Source of the DNA: Pseudevernia furfuracea
Taxonomy: Eukaryota > Ascomycota > Lecanoromycetes > Lecanorales > Parmeliaceae
Length of the DNA: 64,000 nucleotides
Assembly: GCA_022315425.1 (NCBI GenBank)
Contig: JAIUPT010000033.1
Location: 1,116,001-1,180,000, forward strand
Reading direction: 5' to 3'
Part shown: piece by piece, positions 54,297-64,000 of the stretch
Position numbering within the stretch: the stretch's first letter is position 1
Layout of the letters: every line of letters begins with the position of its first letter
Translations under genes and position numbers: made by a program
The notes under the pieces: generated by a model
What the model saw: only the letters and a program-made list of their open reading frames with translations
Told to the model about the DNA's origin: nothing
Databases searched by the model: none

Positions 54297-57270
54297 ATGG
54301 GTAACCAGTTCTCCAAACTACCGTCAGGGTTCCAACCCGGCGTAGACTCGTGGTATGGTGTAGTATGCACCGAATTCCATTTTATCCCGGATTTCCGCCA
54401 CCCCGATGTTCAGGATGTAAGTACCATAATGTTTAACACTTTCGACTTGCAAGCTGATTAGTATTCAAAGTACTTTCTCAAGAACTGCGCCTATACCGGT
54501 TCTTTCATAGGATTACTTCTGCTACTGAGTTGGTGGTACGGCCAGTCCAGTTTCGAAAACCGCTTGGATCCTGTCGGAGCTGCCAATAAGGAGCGCAATG
54601 CCGCCATCAAGGATCGTGATGACGCGCAACGTGCCTGGCAAGAGATGGGGTCAAAGTATGAGCGAGCAATGGAAACGAACTTAGAGCTCCGGGCCGAATT
54701 CAGCAAGGCTTCCAAGGATCTACCATGGATGGAGCAAAGAATTTCCGAACTTGCAGAGAAGAACATCCTCCAGAACAACGAGATCGAGCGCCTAGAAATT
54801 TTCAAGCAGAAGTATGATGACCTTCTGCAACAAGTTAGTGCGTACGGAATGTCGGCAAAGCGGCCAGAATACTACCAACAGAGGTTCGAGTCTGTTCAGA
54901 GACACCTCGAGGTTTCGAATAATCTTCTCGAGAAGTCTAGGATATGGGTCAAGGCTCTCGAGGAGAAGCTCGGCACTCAGTGCGAAAAGGCGAATAAGGA
55001 AAAAGATTGGCTGCGAGCTCGGCTCAAGAAGAATGCGCGAAGTACCGCGTACTGGGCAAGGTACCGCACGAATGATGCTGCCCTAGAAACCAAGCCCGCT
55101 TGGGGAATTCGTTGTGCGTGCACAGAACCGGAAATAGCATATAGTCTGAGGGACCAAAGCCCCAGAATCGTTGAATTGGAGGCTATAGTAGAGGCACGCG
55201 ATTTGACGATCACACATCTCCGAGAAAGCCGTGCCGTTGGTGTTCGCAAGAATGGCACCGCCTCAACTTTGAACGCCGTGAAGACATCCCTTACTTCAAC
55301 AGAGGATTCAAATTCCAACTCTATCGCCGGGTCTCCGCCCGCCACGACGACCCTCTTGCATGCATGCGAGCATGAGGAGCAATGCAAAAACCTTGGTAAA
55401 CAAGTCGCAGATGATGCGAAGACCATGAAACACCTCTGTAAAGAACTCCAGGATCTGAAAGACGCAGCCTCAAAAAATACTACCGCAGATGCTGCAGAAA
55501 TAAGTGCTAAGGCCAAGCTCGAAGGAGAATTGGCTGCAAAGGACACGGTGATCAATGACCTTCGTGAGAACTTGGCCGCGAAGAATGAGACGATCGACGA
55601 CCTTCAAAAGAAGGAGGTGACAGCGGGCGAAAAGCTAGCCACGAGAAATCAGGAGATCAAAAATCTTCGAAAGGAGACGGTGACTACAGGCGAAGAGCTA
55701 GCTGCGAAGACTAAGGAGATTGATGAGCTTCGAGAGGAGAAGACGGCAGCCGATGAGAATGCGTCAACGGAGATCTCGAATCTAGGCCGGGAACTGTCTG
55801 AGAGTCGCAAAGATTTGGTAGATGCACGTGAAGGGCATGCCGAGTGTGAGCGGAAAGTGGCAGAACAGAAAGACAGAATCGGAGAATTGGAGACTGCCCA
55901 ACGTGGACTGGAAGACGCTATTCAGGTGAAGGATAGCGAAATCGATGACCTTGAGACAGCGAACCAAGAAATTGCCCATCAACCAGCCCCAGAATCCATG
56001 GAGAATATCCAGCGCCTAATGACAGCAAATACCAATCTGGACGCGTTAAGCCGCGAACATGCCCAATGCAAAGGGCAATCAGAGACTCAGACCGCCAGAA
56101 TTAGTGAGTTAGAGACAGCTGTACGTCAATTAGGCGTGACAATCAACGTCAAAGACGACAGAATCGCAAAGCTTGAGGAGCAAATCAACAATGCCCCAAG
56201 CAGCGACCTCATTGAGCGCCAAAAACAATCCCACGGTGAGGCTATTAGCAAGAAAGATCGAGAATACAAAGCGCTGTACGATCTCTACGAAAAGATGCTG
56301 GGCCAGCAGCAGCTTGCGGAAGCCAAGCGTAATGAGGATATGCAGTCATTAACTACAATGCAGCAGAGCGCCGACGCGAAGCAATTAGAGCTGCAACGTC
56401 TGTGGACAGAAAACAACAACTTCCGTGTCCTCCACACAAATTGTGAAGGCCAAATTACTGATCTCACGAACCAACTTCGTCAAGGCGCCAATACCTACAC
56501 TGACTTACAAATCATATATAACACCCAAGCGACGGAGCTCGACGAGGCGAATCAGAATGCCAGTGGACTGCGAAGCCAAGTCACTCGTCTAGAACAGGCA
56601 ATCGCCAGCCTTGAGCAGATAGATTCTTCCGAAAGCAATTTCGATTCTTCAATCTGGCAAGCAAATTTTGATCGTGAAATGTCTGCTCAGGCATTGAAGC
56701 TCGAGGCAAGTGAGGGACAGGTCTTCAAGCTGCAGAACCAACTCCAGCAAGTGAAGAACCAGGCTAAGGAAGACGCGCTCATGGTCAATACGGATGCCAT
56801 GGATCATAACCAGCAGGGATCCAAGGTAGATCAGGAGATCAAGATCTTGGAGGGCAAATTGGCCGCAGCGAATAAAGACGCAGGCGACGGTACGTATTTT
56901 CCATGTCTCTTTTTTCCCCCTTTAAACCAAATCTTTGAGTTTTAAAGCGTGTCTTGGGGATTGTCTACTTTGTAAACATGTTCCAAAGCTCAACCACCCC
57001 CATCTAATAGGCATTCACTGACTCTGAATTTGTGATCCAGCTCGTGCTCGCAACCGTGGCATACAAAGCAAGTTGACGCAGGAGAGGAAAGAGCGGACAG
57101 ACGAGAAGGCCAAGCACGAAAAGGCATTGAAGAAGGAGCAAGAGGACTCTAAGACGAGAGCCGAGATGTTGAGGGTCCGTCTTGAGAAAGACAACCCGCT
57201 CAAGAGTGTGGTTAGCAAGCTCCAGGATGAGGTTGCCAGACTGAAAGCAGGTGGAAATCATGGAGAGTAG
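54297..57270 (+). CDS. Membrane-anchored coiled-coil protein, tandem copy 1 (unknown)
   Basis: Exons 54297-54416, 54462-56889 and 57041-57270 encode 925 aa. The short first exon gives FQPGVDSWYGVVCTEFHFIP. After the intron a single membrane segment follows (YTGSFIGLLLLLSWWYG), and then almost 850 residues of heptad-rich coiled coil. Tandem units of about 21 residues (GEELAAKTKEIDELREE-like) fill 55540-55740. His-x-x-Cys motifs recur: GHAECERK, EHAQCKGQ and HTNCEG, the first two followed by RIGELETA / RISELETA. Architecture, intron position and motifs match the neighbour at 58488, so they are tandem paralogues. The second intron is an introner-like copy. I recognise no family or function; a tether or scaffold at an internal membrane is inferred from shape. 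Confidence 0.8.
56890..57040 (+). repeat. Introner-like intron, copy B
   Basis: Intron 2 of the first coiled-coil gene, 151 nt. It aligns by eye with the intron at 30084-30235 (roughly three quarters identical over the last 115 nt), in the same orientation relative to transcription, and shares the branch-region ctgac and the 3' end atccag. The tandem paralogue at 58488 lacks this intron. Confidence 0.8.
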
Positions 57271-58487
57271 CGGCTCTGGAACTTTTGGGTTAGGAAGGTA
57301 ATATTTCACGTTTATGTATATAGGGAATTAGGTATATAGGGAATGAGGTTTCAAAATTTCCATTTTCGATCATGTTTGACGTCCTCGAAAGGCTTGTGCC
57401 AGGAAGAGAAAGGCGGTCTATACCCAGCGTATCGTAAGAATACTGAGTTATGGCGAAGTGTAATCCAAACAGCAACCTGTTCGATCGACGACTCATCAAG
57501 CTTTGTCGACCGTAGTAGCCAACAATGAACAATTTTGCCTGATGTGATGCTAATTCGGTGTTTCAGAAAAATTCACCACATGCTTAAAAGATTACACCGC
57601 GCGTAATCTAAGCCACTCTTTGAGCTGACCTTTCTGACTTGCCAGTACAAAGAAGGTTGTTTCCCGTATGAAAGAGAAGATGCTCGAAAAAGCCTGAGAT
57701 TGTACAATGGTAAACAAAGAAAAAAAAACCCCCCCTTTCATGGGAAAAGACCCGAATCAAAATGATCTACTACGAAGCGAGATTGAATCCCCCATTGCTC
57801 ATAGCTCATAGAACGACGGAGTGAATACTACGATGACATCTTGTTTCGCATCACTGAGAGATTTCACATCCAAGTGCGAGTTTGAGTGACACAAGCTACC
57901 TTACCTAGATAAAAGTGGTATCCTAGGTCTCTAACACACACCCCATCCAGGCTTAGCGCTCAAGCAATCTAGCACCACTAGAGAAGAACGCAGCAAAAGG
58001 AGATTGCAAGTAGATGCTTGAGGGGCAGTGTCCACCAATCGTCGCTCGAGGCTGCAGGAGCGGAGAAGGACAAAGTGGAAGTGTTTAAAAAAAAATATAG
58101 TGTGGAAAAGAAGAGTAAGAGTGAATTTCCGGAACGATTACTCGTGACCAGCCTCCTCCTCCTCTCAACACACACCGCACATCAAACATATTTAAGCACC
58201 TTGGTTTTCACCATCCTCCTTCTCTTCCTTCCTTACACACCACACCACCCATCCACAACCATATCCACTTTATCCTACTGCCCTCACCACCCAGGAGCTA
58301 TCAAGCTCAGGAACCTTACATCTGACGCATTCTCAAGCCTTCACCGTAACCAAAAGCTAAGACCTCGACAACAGGACGTCTAGTGTGAACACCTTCCGAC
58401 ACATCGTGCACAACACACACATACACACCTTTAGCCATCAATTCTTGCCATACCCCGATCACAAGAGGTACTTACACTCTTGCCGAT
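57271..58487. other. Intergenic between tandem paralogues
   Basis: About 1.2 kb with no gene recognised. An A-rich then C-rich run lies near 57718-57737. The 16-bp word ttccttacacaccaca (58229-58244) also occurs upstream of the first paralogue, suggesting the duplication carried promoter sequence. Confidence 0.5.
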
Positions 58488-61400
58488 ATGAGTGCTTCTT
58501 TCTTCTATAAGCTGTTCTCGTCCACCATTGGCAGCATGCCAGCCAAATACGACCCTGAAGTGGACACTTGGTGGGGAGTCGTCCTGACAGAGTTAGGTAT
58601 CTTAGATCCTTTCCGGGAGGAAGTAAGTGTTACGATCCCCAAAGTTGGGATCGAACGCTGACTGGCCGCTTAAGAACCTCTCCTACATCCGCTTGAAGTT
58701 CCTTTGCACTGCCCTTTTCGCTTTTTCTCTTTGGGCTTTGAGCCTAGGCAGCGCCTACAAGAACATGAAGAAGCAGCGAGATGACGCGAGAGAAGACTCC
58801 AGAAATGGAGCTTACGAGTGTTGTGACCTCCACAATAAGCTCAGAGATACGGAGAATGAGCTCTATTATTCGAATGAGAGGCTGCAAGACGCCGACAACG
58901 GTATCAACGATGAGCGAAAGGAATTCCGCGATACCATCCAGGAGTTGAATGACCAACATCTCGTTGATGAGGAAGAGATCCGTTCTCTAAGGCAGCATGT
59001 TTCGAACACAGAATGTGATCGCGACGAGTACCGCAGGCGGCTTGACTATGCCTCACGGAAAAACCAGAGGCTCGAGCAGGAACACCAGCGGCTTCAAGCG
59101 TCATTGGTCGAAAAGGATGAAACGATAAAAGATCTTCAAGCCTACAAGGATGACGCAGTTTCGGCCCCCATTACCACTGTATCATCGCCTCCTATATATA
59201 CACAGCCGAATGGCGATATCGAGTTGTATCAACCGATCATAACACCGCTCACCTTGAGGGACACAGCCCCGGAGCAAGCCACCGCTAACGAGGAAGACAC
59301 CGATGCCCGCGTTATAGAACTTGAGAATCTACGCGATGTGCACGCCAAGTGCGGCGAGGACCTGGAGAAGCAAGTGGCCGTGAAGGACGGGGAGTTGGCC
59401 AAGAGAGACGACCGGATCAATATTCTTGAGCAACAGAATGGGACGTTGAGTTCTGAAGTAGACGGGCTCCGTACTGATCTTGGGAACCTACGCGAGGAAC
59501 ACGGGGAGTGCAGTGACAACCTGGACTCGCAGTTGGCCAAGAAAGACGGAGAGATGAGCACCTTGAGTGATGAGCTTGAGGTGTCTCGAAGTGCTCATGC
59601 TCAGTGTGACGAGAACTCGACTAGGCAGAACTCCAGAATTGGCGAGCTGGTGACCGCAAACGAGCAGCTGAAGGAGACGCTACGAGTGAGAACCGATGAG
59701 CTTGGCAGTCTTCAGGAGCGAGCCACAGAGCTGGCAGAGCTACAAGACACACATGCAAAATGTGACGAACATGCCAACACACAGGGCCTGGAAATCGTGC
59801 AACTGAGCAACGCAAATGGATCTCTCCAAGATGCTAACGGTAAGCTGTTGAAACAGCTCCAAACAGCAAGAGACAACCATGAAGATCTCAGTCAAGAGCA
59901 TCGACGAGTGCAGGACCGAAATGAACAATTGCACCAGGCAGGGCGAGACTTGCAGTCAACCAGCGAGAGAGAGACTCAGCTTCTGAAACGCCAGATCGAG
60001 ACCTTGAATCAAACGGTCGATGACCAGCAACAAAGCACCCGGACTTTGGAAACCAGTTGTACAACATGTCAGAAGCTGAGAGAAGCTCTTGATGAGGTCG
60101 TAAAAGACGTCGAGATGTCTGACGACAGTACTAGGGACGAGATGAGGAGAGAGATTACGGTCCAGGTTCGCGCTGAGCTAAGATCGCAGGTGGCTGATGA
60201 CGTTCGGCGGCAGATTAGAGGCGAGGTTGAGCATGAAGTCCGTCATGCTTTTCAAAACCACTACGCCGACATACTTACACGCAACTCAACGAGAATCCAA
60301 GAGCAAGATCGCCTGCTGTTGAAGAAGGATGCAGAACTGGAGAAGGTCAAAAACACGGTTGATCACGTAGCTTGTCAGAAGAAGGAAAGCAATATGCTCT
60401 CCACCATCACTACACTGCGACAAGACGCTAGGATAGCCCAAGGAAGATGCTCTCGTTCAGATGGTGACGCAAGGCATGACCGTGAGCAGCTACATCATGC
60501 ACAGACGGCTCTCGAAAATCTGAGGAGTGAACTTGAAACACTCAAGACAGATCAGCGACGTGCCCAGCATATGAATCCTCTGCAGAGCAAACTCACATCA
60601 TGTCAACGCGAGTTGAACAACATGAAGGAGGACCGAAAGAAGGCTAGAGACAACTGCAGCATCTATTCCAACCAACTTTCAGAGCTGAGGAAAAAATATA
60701 AATCATTAGAAAATGATCTTACAGCGCTTAGAGAGAGGAGCTCTTTGGATGGCGACAAGATGATGAACGATGGATGCACTGAAGAGCCTGTCTCGGTGCA
60801 AGACGAGCAGCGGAAGACCATCAGCAGCCTTCAAAATGAGGTGGCCAGACTCTCGGAAGAGCTGGAGGGGCGGAATGTACGTGACAACGCTCAGGATCAT
60901 GCGAGGGATGATGGCGCTGCACGCTCAGGTAATCAATCATTGCCGGCCGAACAGCAGTGGCCAGAGGGAACCTTTCCAGATGACCAATTGTCAGCGGCAC
61001 CAGCGATGGATAGGGACGAGGCCGCGGCTCTGGATCTTCTGCGTCATGAAGCCGATCTTCGCGAGGCTCGTGACGGGAAGAAAGCGGCGGTTTGCATCCA
61101 GCCAGCAGCCTCAGCTGGCCCCCCAGTAGAGAGATCTGAAGGTCGTTCGCGCCAGAGCTCGGCCCCAGACTCAGATGAGGAGGCAGATGACAAATCTTCT
61201 TTGCCAAATGATGGGGGTCAGGAATCAGATGATGAGCTAGAGGAGGGAGAGATCCTTGATACAAAGCTTGCACCCAAGCCTGCATCAAAGCCTGCGCGGA
61301 AATTCGGTCGTCGACCTGCACGCCTATCTACACGTCAACCTAAGACTGGGCTAGTTCTGAGACGAGTGGCGGGGAAGAAGAGAGAACGTGATGAATACTC

Positions 61401-61551
61401 GGACGGAGAGGCGGATGACGAGGGGGGGGAAGACCGAAAGAAGGTCAAGATTACAATGGTTGAGGATGGAATGCATCGCCTCAAGACATCCGGGCATACT
61501 TCGACGCCAGCAGAGGGCGACAAGCCGCAGGAAGACAAGGACATGGAGTGA
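58488..61551 (+). CDS. Membrane-anchored coiled-coil protein, tandem copy 2 (unknown)
   Basis: Exons 58488-58622 and 58675-61551 encode 1003 aa. Exon 1 ends in YDPEVDTWWGVVLTELGILD plus PFREE, matching VDSWYGVVCTE of copy 1, and the intron falls at the same place just before the membrane segment (LCTALFAFSLWALSLGSAY). About 750 residues of coiled coil follow with His-x-x-Cys motifs VHAKCGE, EHGECSD, AHAQCDE and THAKCDE at 45-55-residue spacing. A second part has charged alternation (VRAELRSQVADDVRRQIRGE). The C-terminal 200 residues are acidic and then basic (ARKFGRRPARLSTRQPK, GKKRERDE). Function unknown; paralogy to the 54297 gene is clear from architecture even though overall identity is low. 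Confidence 0.8.
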
Positions 61552-62022
61552 TCAACCGCCAATTGTCCTTTTCTCTCGGGTTTGCTAGAGGCGCCACGGC
61601 TCTTCCACATCATCACCATACTTGTCGCCTTCCTTTCTCGCATTCGTCAGGCATCATCATGATTGGCTTCACCAAAATATCACGATTTCTCCTGTCGGCA
61701 ACCCATGGGATATGTCTATGGATCTGAGCTCAGCATTTCTGGAGGGAGCCTCTGTTGGACATGATGTTGAAGGGGACGCTAGATTTACTGGGCTTTCCGA
61801 CATGGAAGGACCGACGCAGTCCCTACTTTTACTCCGGTTGGTGCAGTTCAGTAGGGGTGGAGGATGTGCTGGATAGGGATAATTGAGTAGAGAGGAAAGT
61901 GATTGTAAGGAGTGGTGGAGCATTGGGTATTTCAAGGATTTCAGGATTTCCGGGCTTCAGGTATTTCAGAGTCGTTGTCATGGAAAAAGAATATGTAGAT
62001 AGAATGCACAGAAAGCTCATTC

Positions 62023-62057
62023 GATGATTGATGATTGATGATTGATGATTGATGATT
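62023..62057. repeat. Five tandem copies of gatgatt
   Basis: Perfect 7-bp tandem repeat, five units, followed by a T run. Likely length-variable. Confidence 0.95.
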
Positions 62058-62139
62058 TTTTGTTTAATATCCAAGGAAGTTCACCGTTGGTCCGAGGGGT
62101 CGACCCTGCGCCAAGTCTTGCCAAGGGCGCTAATCGTTC

Positions 62140-62166
62140 TACCTTAAGGTACCTTAACCTAAGGTA
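62140..62166. repeat. Overlapping palindromes taccttaaggta
   Basis: TACCTTAAGGTA (62140-62151) is a perfect palindrome and overlaps TACCTTA-acc-TAAGGTA (62150-62166), a perfect inverted repeat. Similar taccttacctag words occur near 15990-16000 and 57899-57909, so this may be a dispersed small element or binding site. Confidence 0.7.
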
Positions 62167-62841
62167 TAGGCTATCCGTTTGAACCCCTGGATTGAGTGGA
62201 TATTCCCGCCGCTAAGTACCACGGATCGAGGATACAGCGAGTTCGGAAGCACCAATGAGCCAACCAAAGTCATGCGCTGTGAAGGTCTGAGGTCTTGAGG
62301 TTCGCGCCCCTAAAACCTGAAACAGCATGGCATGTGAAGAAGAGCACAATCATTCTCATTCTCATTAAGTGTTGTAATTCGGTGACATCTCACCCTCACT
62401 CTCATTCATCTCTTGTCTTGATGCTCTTCCTGCCCTTATTGACATGTTCGACAATCGTACCATCCACATTCCTTGCATAGACCCCGACACCTCCTCATCC
62501 AGCGCCCAGTCGCAGTCCCTTGAAATCTTGTTCTAGCCTATATCTCTTTGCTGCCATCTTGCGACAGACAAAATGAACTATTTTTGCTGTTGCATCTCGC
62601 CATAATTCTCATTGTGCATGCTCCAGACATCGGACAAAGGAGAATGCCTCGACCCAGGTGATGCGGCCACATTTCACCTTCGAATTGCACCACCATCAGC
62701 AATACCACATTGCGATTGAGTAATTCGGATACCACCCTCAACAGTTGGCTGACCTCTTTCACGAGTGACAAGTTTGTCTGAACAAGGTCGCAGCTGATTC
62801 GCTTTCCTTGGGCTGGCCCGGAAGCCATCGATTGCTTCAAC

Positions 62842-64000
62842 ATGAGCTGTTGCGCCCTGCGCGAAAAGGAAGGAGAGGCATCGAATGAACAGAAGTGGGA
62901 CTATATAGTATTTCAACCTTACCAGTCCCCTGCAGCACCTTTTACTGATCGTTGCGCCATGTAGAACCTGTCCGACTTTCGCTCAACGTCCTGCCTGACA
63001 CCTTTATCCTACGGCATTCTCTACCTCCTTCTCCTCATCAGTATCGCTGTATATGCAGTCGACCTCTTCACGTGCGCGAATCTGCTAATTTTCGACCGCT
63101 GGTCCGGTCAGGTAAAACCTGTCATACCCTTCCACATCTCCAGGTGGATCTTTACAGCTTGCATCATACTATCCTGGATCCTTTTGGTATACAGATGGAT
63201 GAAGGCAGTGCGAGCGATCAAGAGCGGCGTTATTGCTGCTAGCTACCTGGACCCTCTTGCTGTCCGAGTACAGAGTATACGCATGGGCGCCAACGGCCGG
63301 GGCTGGAGACGATTCCTTGTCTTTGCCGCTCTTACGAAGGGTAGGAAGGGTAACGAGTATGTAGCTTTGTTCACATACTTTTCGTTTGAAGGTAAGCTTA
63401 CATCCTACACTTCTCGAAAACATGCATTGATTTGTCCTAGCATGGTTGCGCATCTGCTTCGCAGAAGGTCCCCGAGTCGTTATCAACGCCCTCACTTTGT
63501 ACTCGGTCATGCAGGCAGATCTTGTGCCGACCGGCCAGCACTCAGCCAGCAACGGCCATACTCCAATTGTCCAATTCTTCGTCAACGTGCAAATTCTCGC
63601 AAACAAGGACAAAGAGCAAGCTGCAATCTTATTCGGCATGCTCTTTACGCTCATAATTTGGGTATTCTCCGCTCTCAGTCTGGCCTTGGCCGTTTTGTTT
63701 TATGTTCTATATCTCTGGCACCACATTCGCGATGGTAGCCTCTCACGTTATTGCAGAAGAAAGATCGATACTCGACTGCACAAGATCGTGATGAAGAAAG
63801 TAAACAAGGCCTTAGCGAAAGACAGCAAAGCGCGAGCAAAGCAAGGAGCCAAAGGTCCGAAAGTCGGAAATTTCCAAACTGATGTCAAGCTTCAGCCAAC
63901 ACTGCCCGTCTTAGACACTGCAGGTGGAGAAAATTATGCAACAGTTCCGAGACAAACAACCCGGACGGAGACCTCATTTCCCGATCATCGTCCACTTATG
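62842..64000 (+). CDS. KCH1: Kch1-type low-affinity potassium channel, 3' end outside window
   Basis: Exons 62842-62907, 62965-63391 and 63441-64000 (still open at the window edge) give 351 residues. The text QKWDYI joined to NLSDFRSTSC at the first splice, then ISIAVYAVDLFTCANLLIFD and RWSGQVKPVIPFHISRWIF, is characteristic of the fungal KCH family. Further marks are YLDPLAVRVQSIRMGANGRG, WRRFLVFAALTKG and the 63391/63441 junction FEAWLRICFAEGPRVVINAL. Membrane segments lie near residues 35-55, 75-95 and 205-230. A basic cytosolic tail (MKKVNKALAKDSKARAKQGA) follows. Yeast Kch1 and Kch2/Prm6 promote potassium influx in the pheromone and stress response, activating calcium entry. The start codon gives MSCCALRE, with a Cys pair that could be lipidated. 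Confidence 0.88.

Larger units (their letters stand above)
61552..62841. other. Intergenic with simple repeats and small palindromes
   Basis: About 1.3 kb without a recognisable gene. It holds five copies of gatgatt (62023-62057) and overlapping palindromes around taccttaaggta (62140-62166). Upstream of KCH1 I see no clear TATA box. Confidence 0.5.

Overview
The window is nuclear DNA of a filamentous ascomycete (Pezizomycotina). Genes are closely spaced on both strands and carry short GT-AG introns, mostly 40-90 nt. The gene set is typical of the group: alternative oxidase, Swf1-type palmitoyltransferase, Rap1 with a BRCT domain, SWR1 subunit Vps71, Kch1-type potassium channel, CHY zinc finger protein. 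Two unrelated genes carry look-alike introns of about 150 nt that resemble the introner-like elements described in Dothideomycetes, so I lean towards that class; this is inference. Gene models below were spliced by hand from reading frames and splice signals, and in every complete model the exon lengths sum to a multiple of three.

Layout. 1-943: 3' part of a CHY zinc finger gene. 3066-7363: divergent pair RAP1 (-) and SWF1 (+). 7637-9526: decayed MFS transporter. 9775-14581: divergent pair P-loop kinase (-) and CTR86/ataxin-10 (+). 14961-17723: divergent pair MARVEL-type membrane protein (-) and Mtm1-type mitochondrial carrier (+). 18315-19805: WLM metalloprotease. 19991-21917: two decayed genes. 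22421-25282: divergent pair VPS71/SWC6 (-) and alternative oxidase (+). 25869-27511: conserved fungal zinc-binding protein. 28014-32281: divergent pair HRT3-like F-box protein (-) and a two-module flavin oxidoreductase (+). 33119-33533: small cysteine-free secreted protein. 34432-39288: GDP-mannose pyrophosphorylase-like protein, 2OG-Fe(II) oxygenase, RING protein and a 71-aa protein. 39703-42662: large repetitive zinc-binding protein whose N-terminus copies the histone H3 tail. 43181-48504: lysyl-tRNA synthetase and a dynamin-family GTPase. 50048-53410: divergent pair COX15 (-) and branched-chain keto acid dehydrogenase E1 beta (+). 54297-61551: tandem pair of membrane-anchored coiled-coil proteins of unknown function. 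62842-64000: KCH1, 3' end outside the window.

Most genes are housekeeping: telomere and chromatin (Rap1, Vps71), mitochondria (AOX, Cox15, carrier, BCKDH), translation (LysRS), glycosylation precursor supply, membrane trafficking. They do not form a pathway cluster; I see no polyketide synthase, NRPS or terpene synthase. The parts least explained by known families are the histone-H3-like N-terminus at 42662, the tandem coiled-coil pair with repeated His-x-x-Cys motifs, the introner-like intron pair, the Gly-Trp motif repeats in Rap1, and a set of pseudogenes with apparent Trp-to-stop changes that look like old repeat-induced point mutation. I saw no tRNA, rRNA, CRISPR array, intact transposon or viral sequence.
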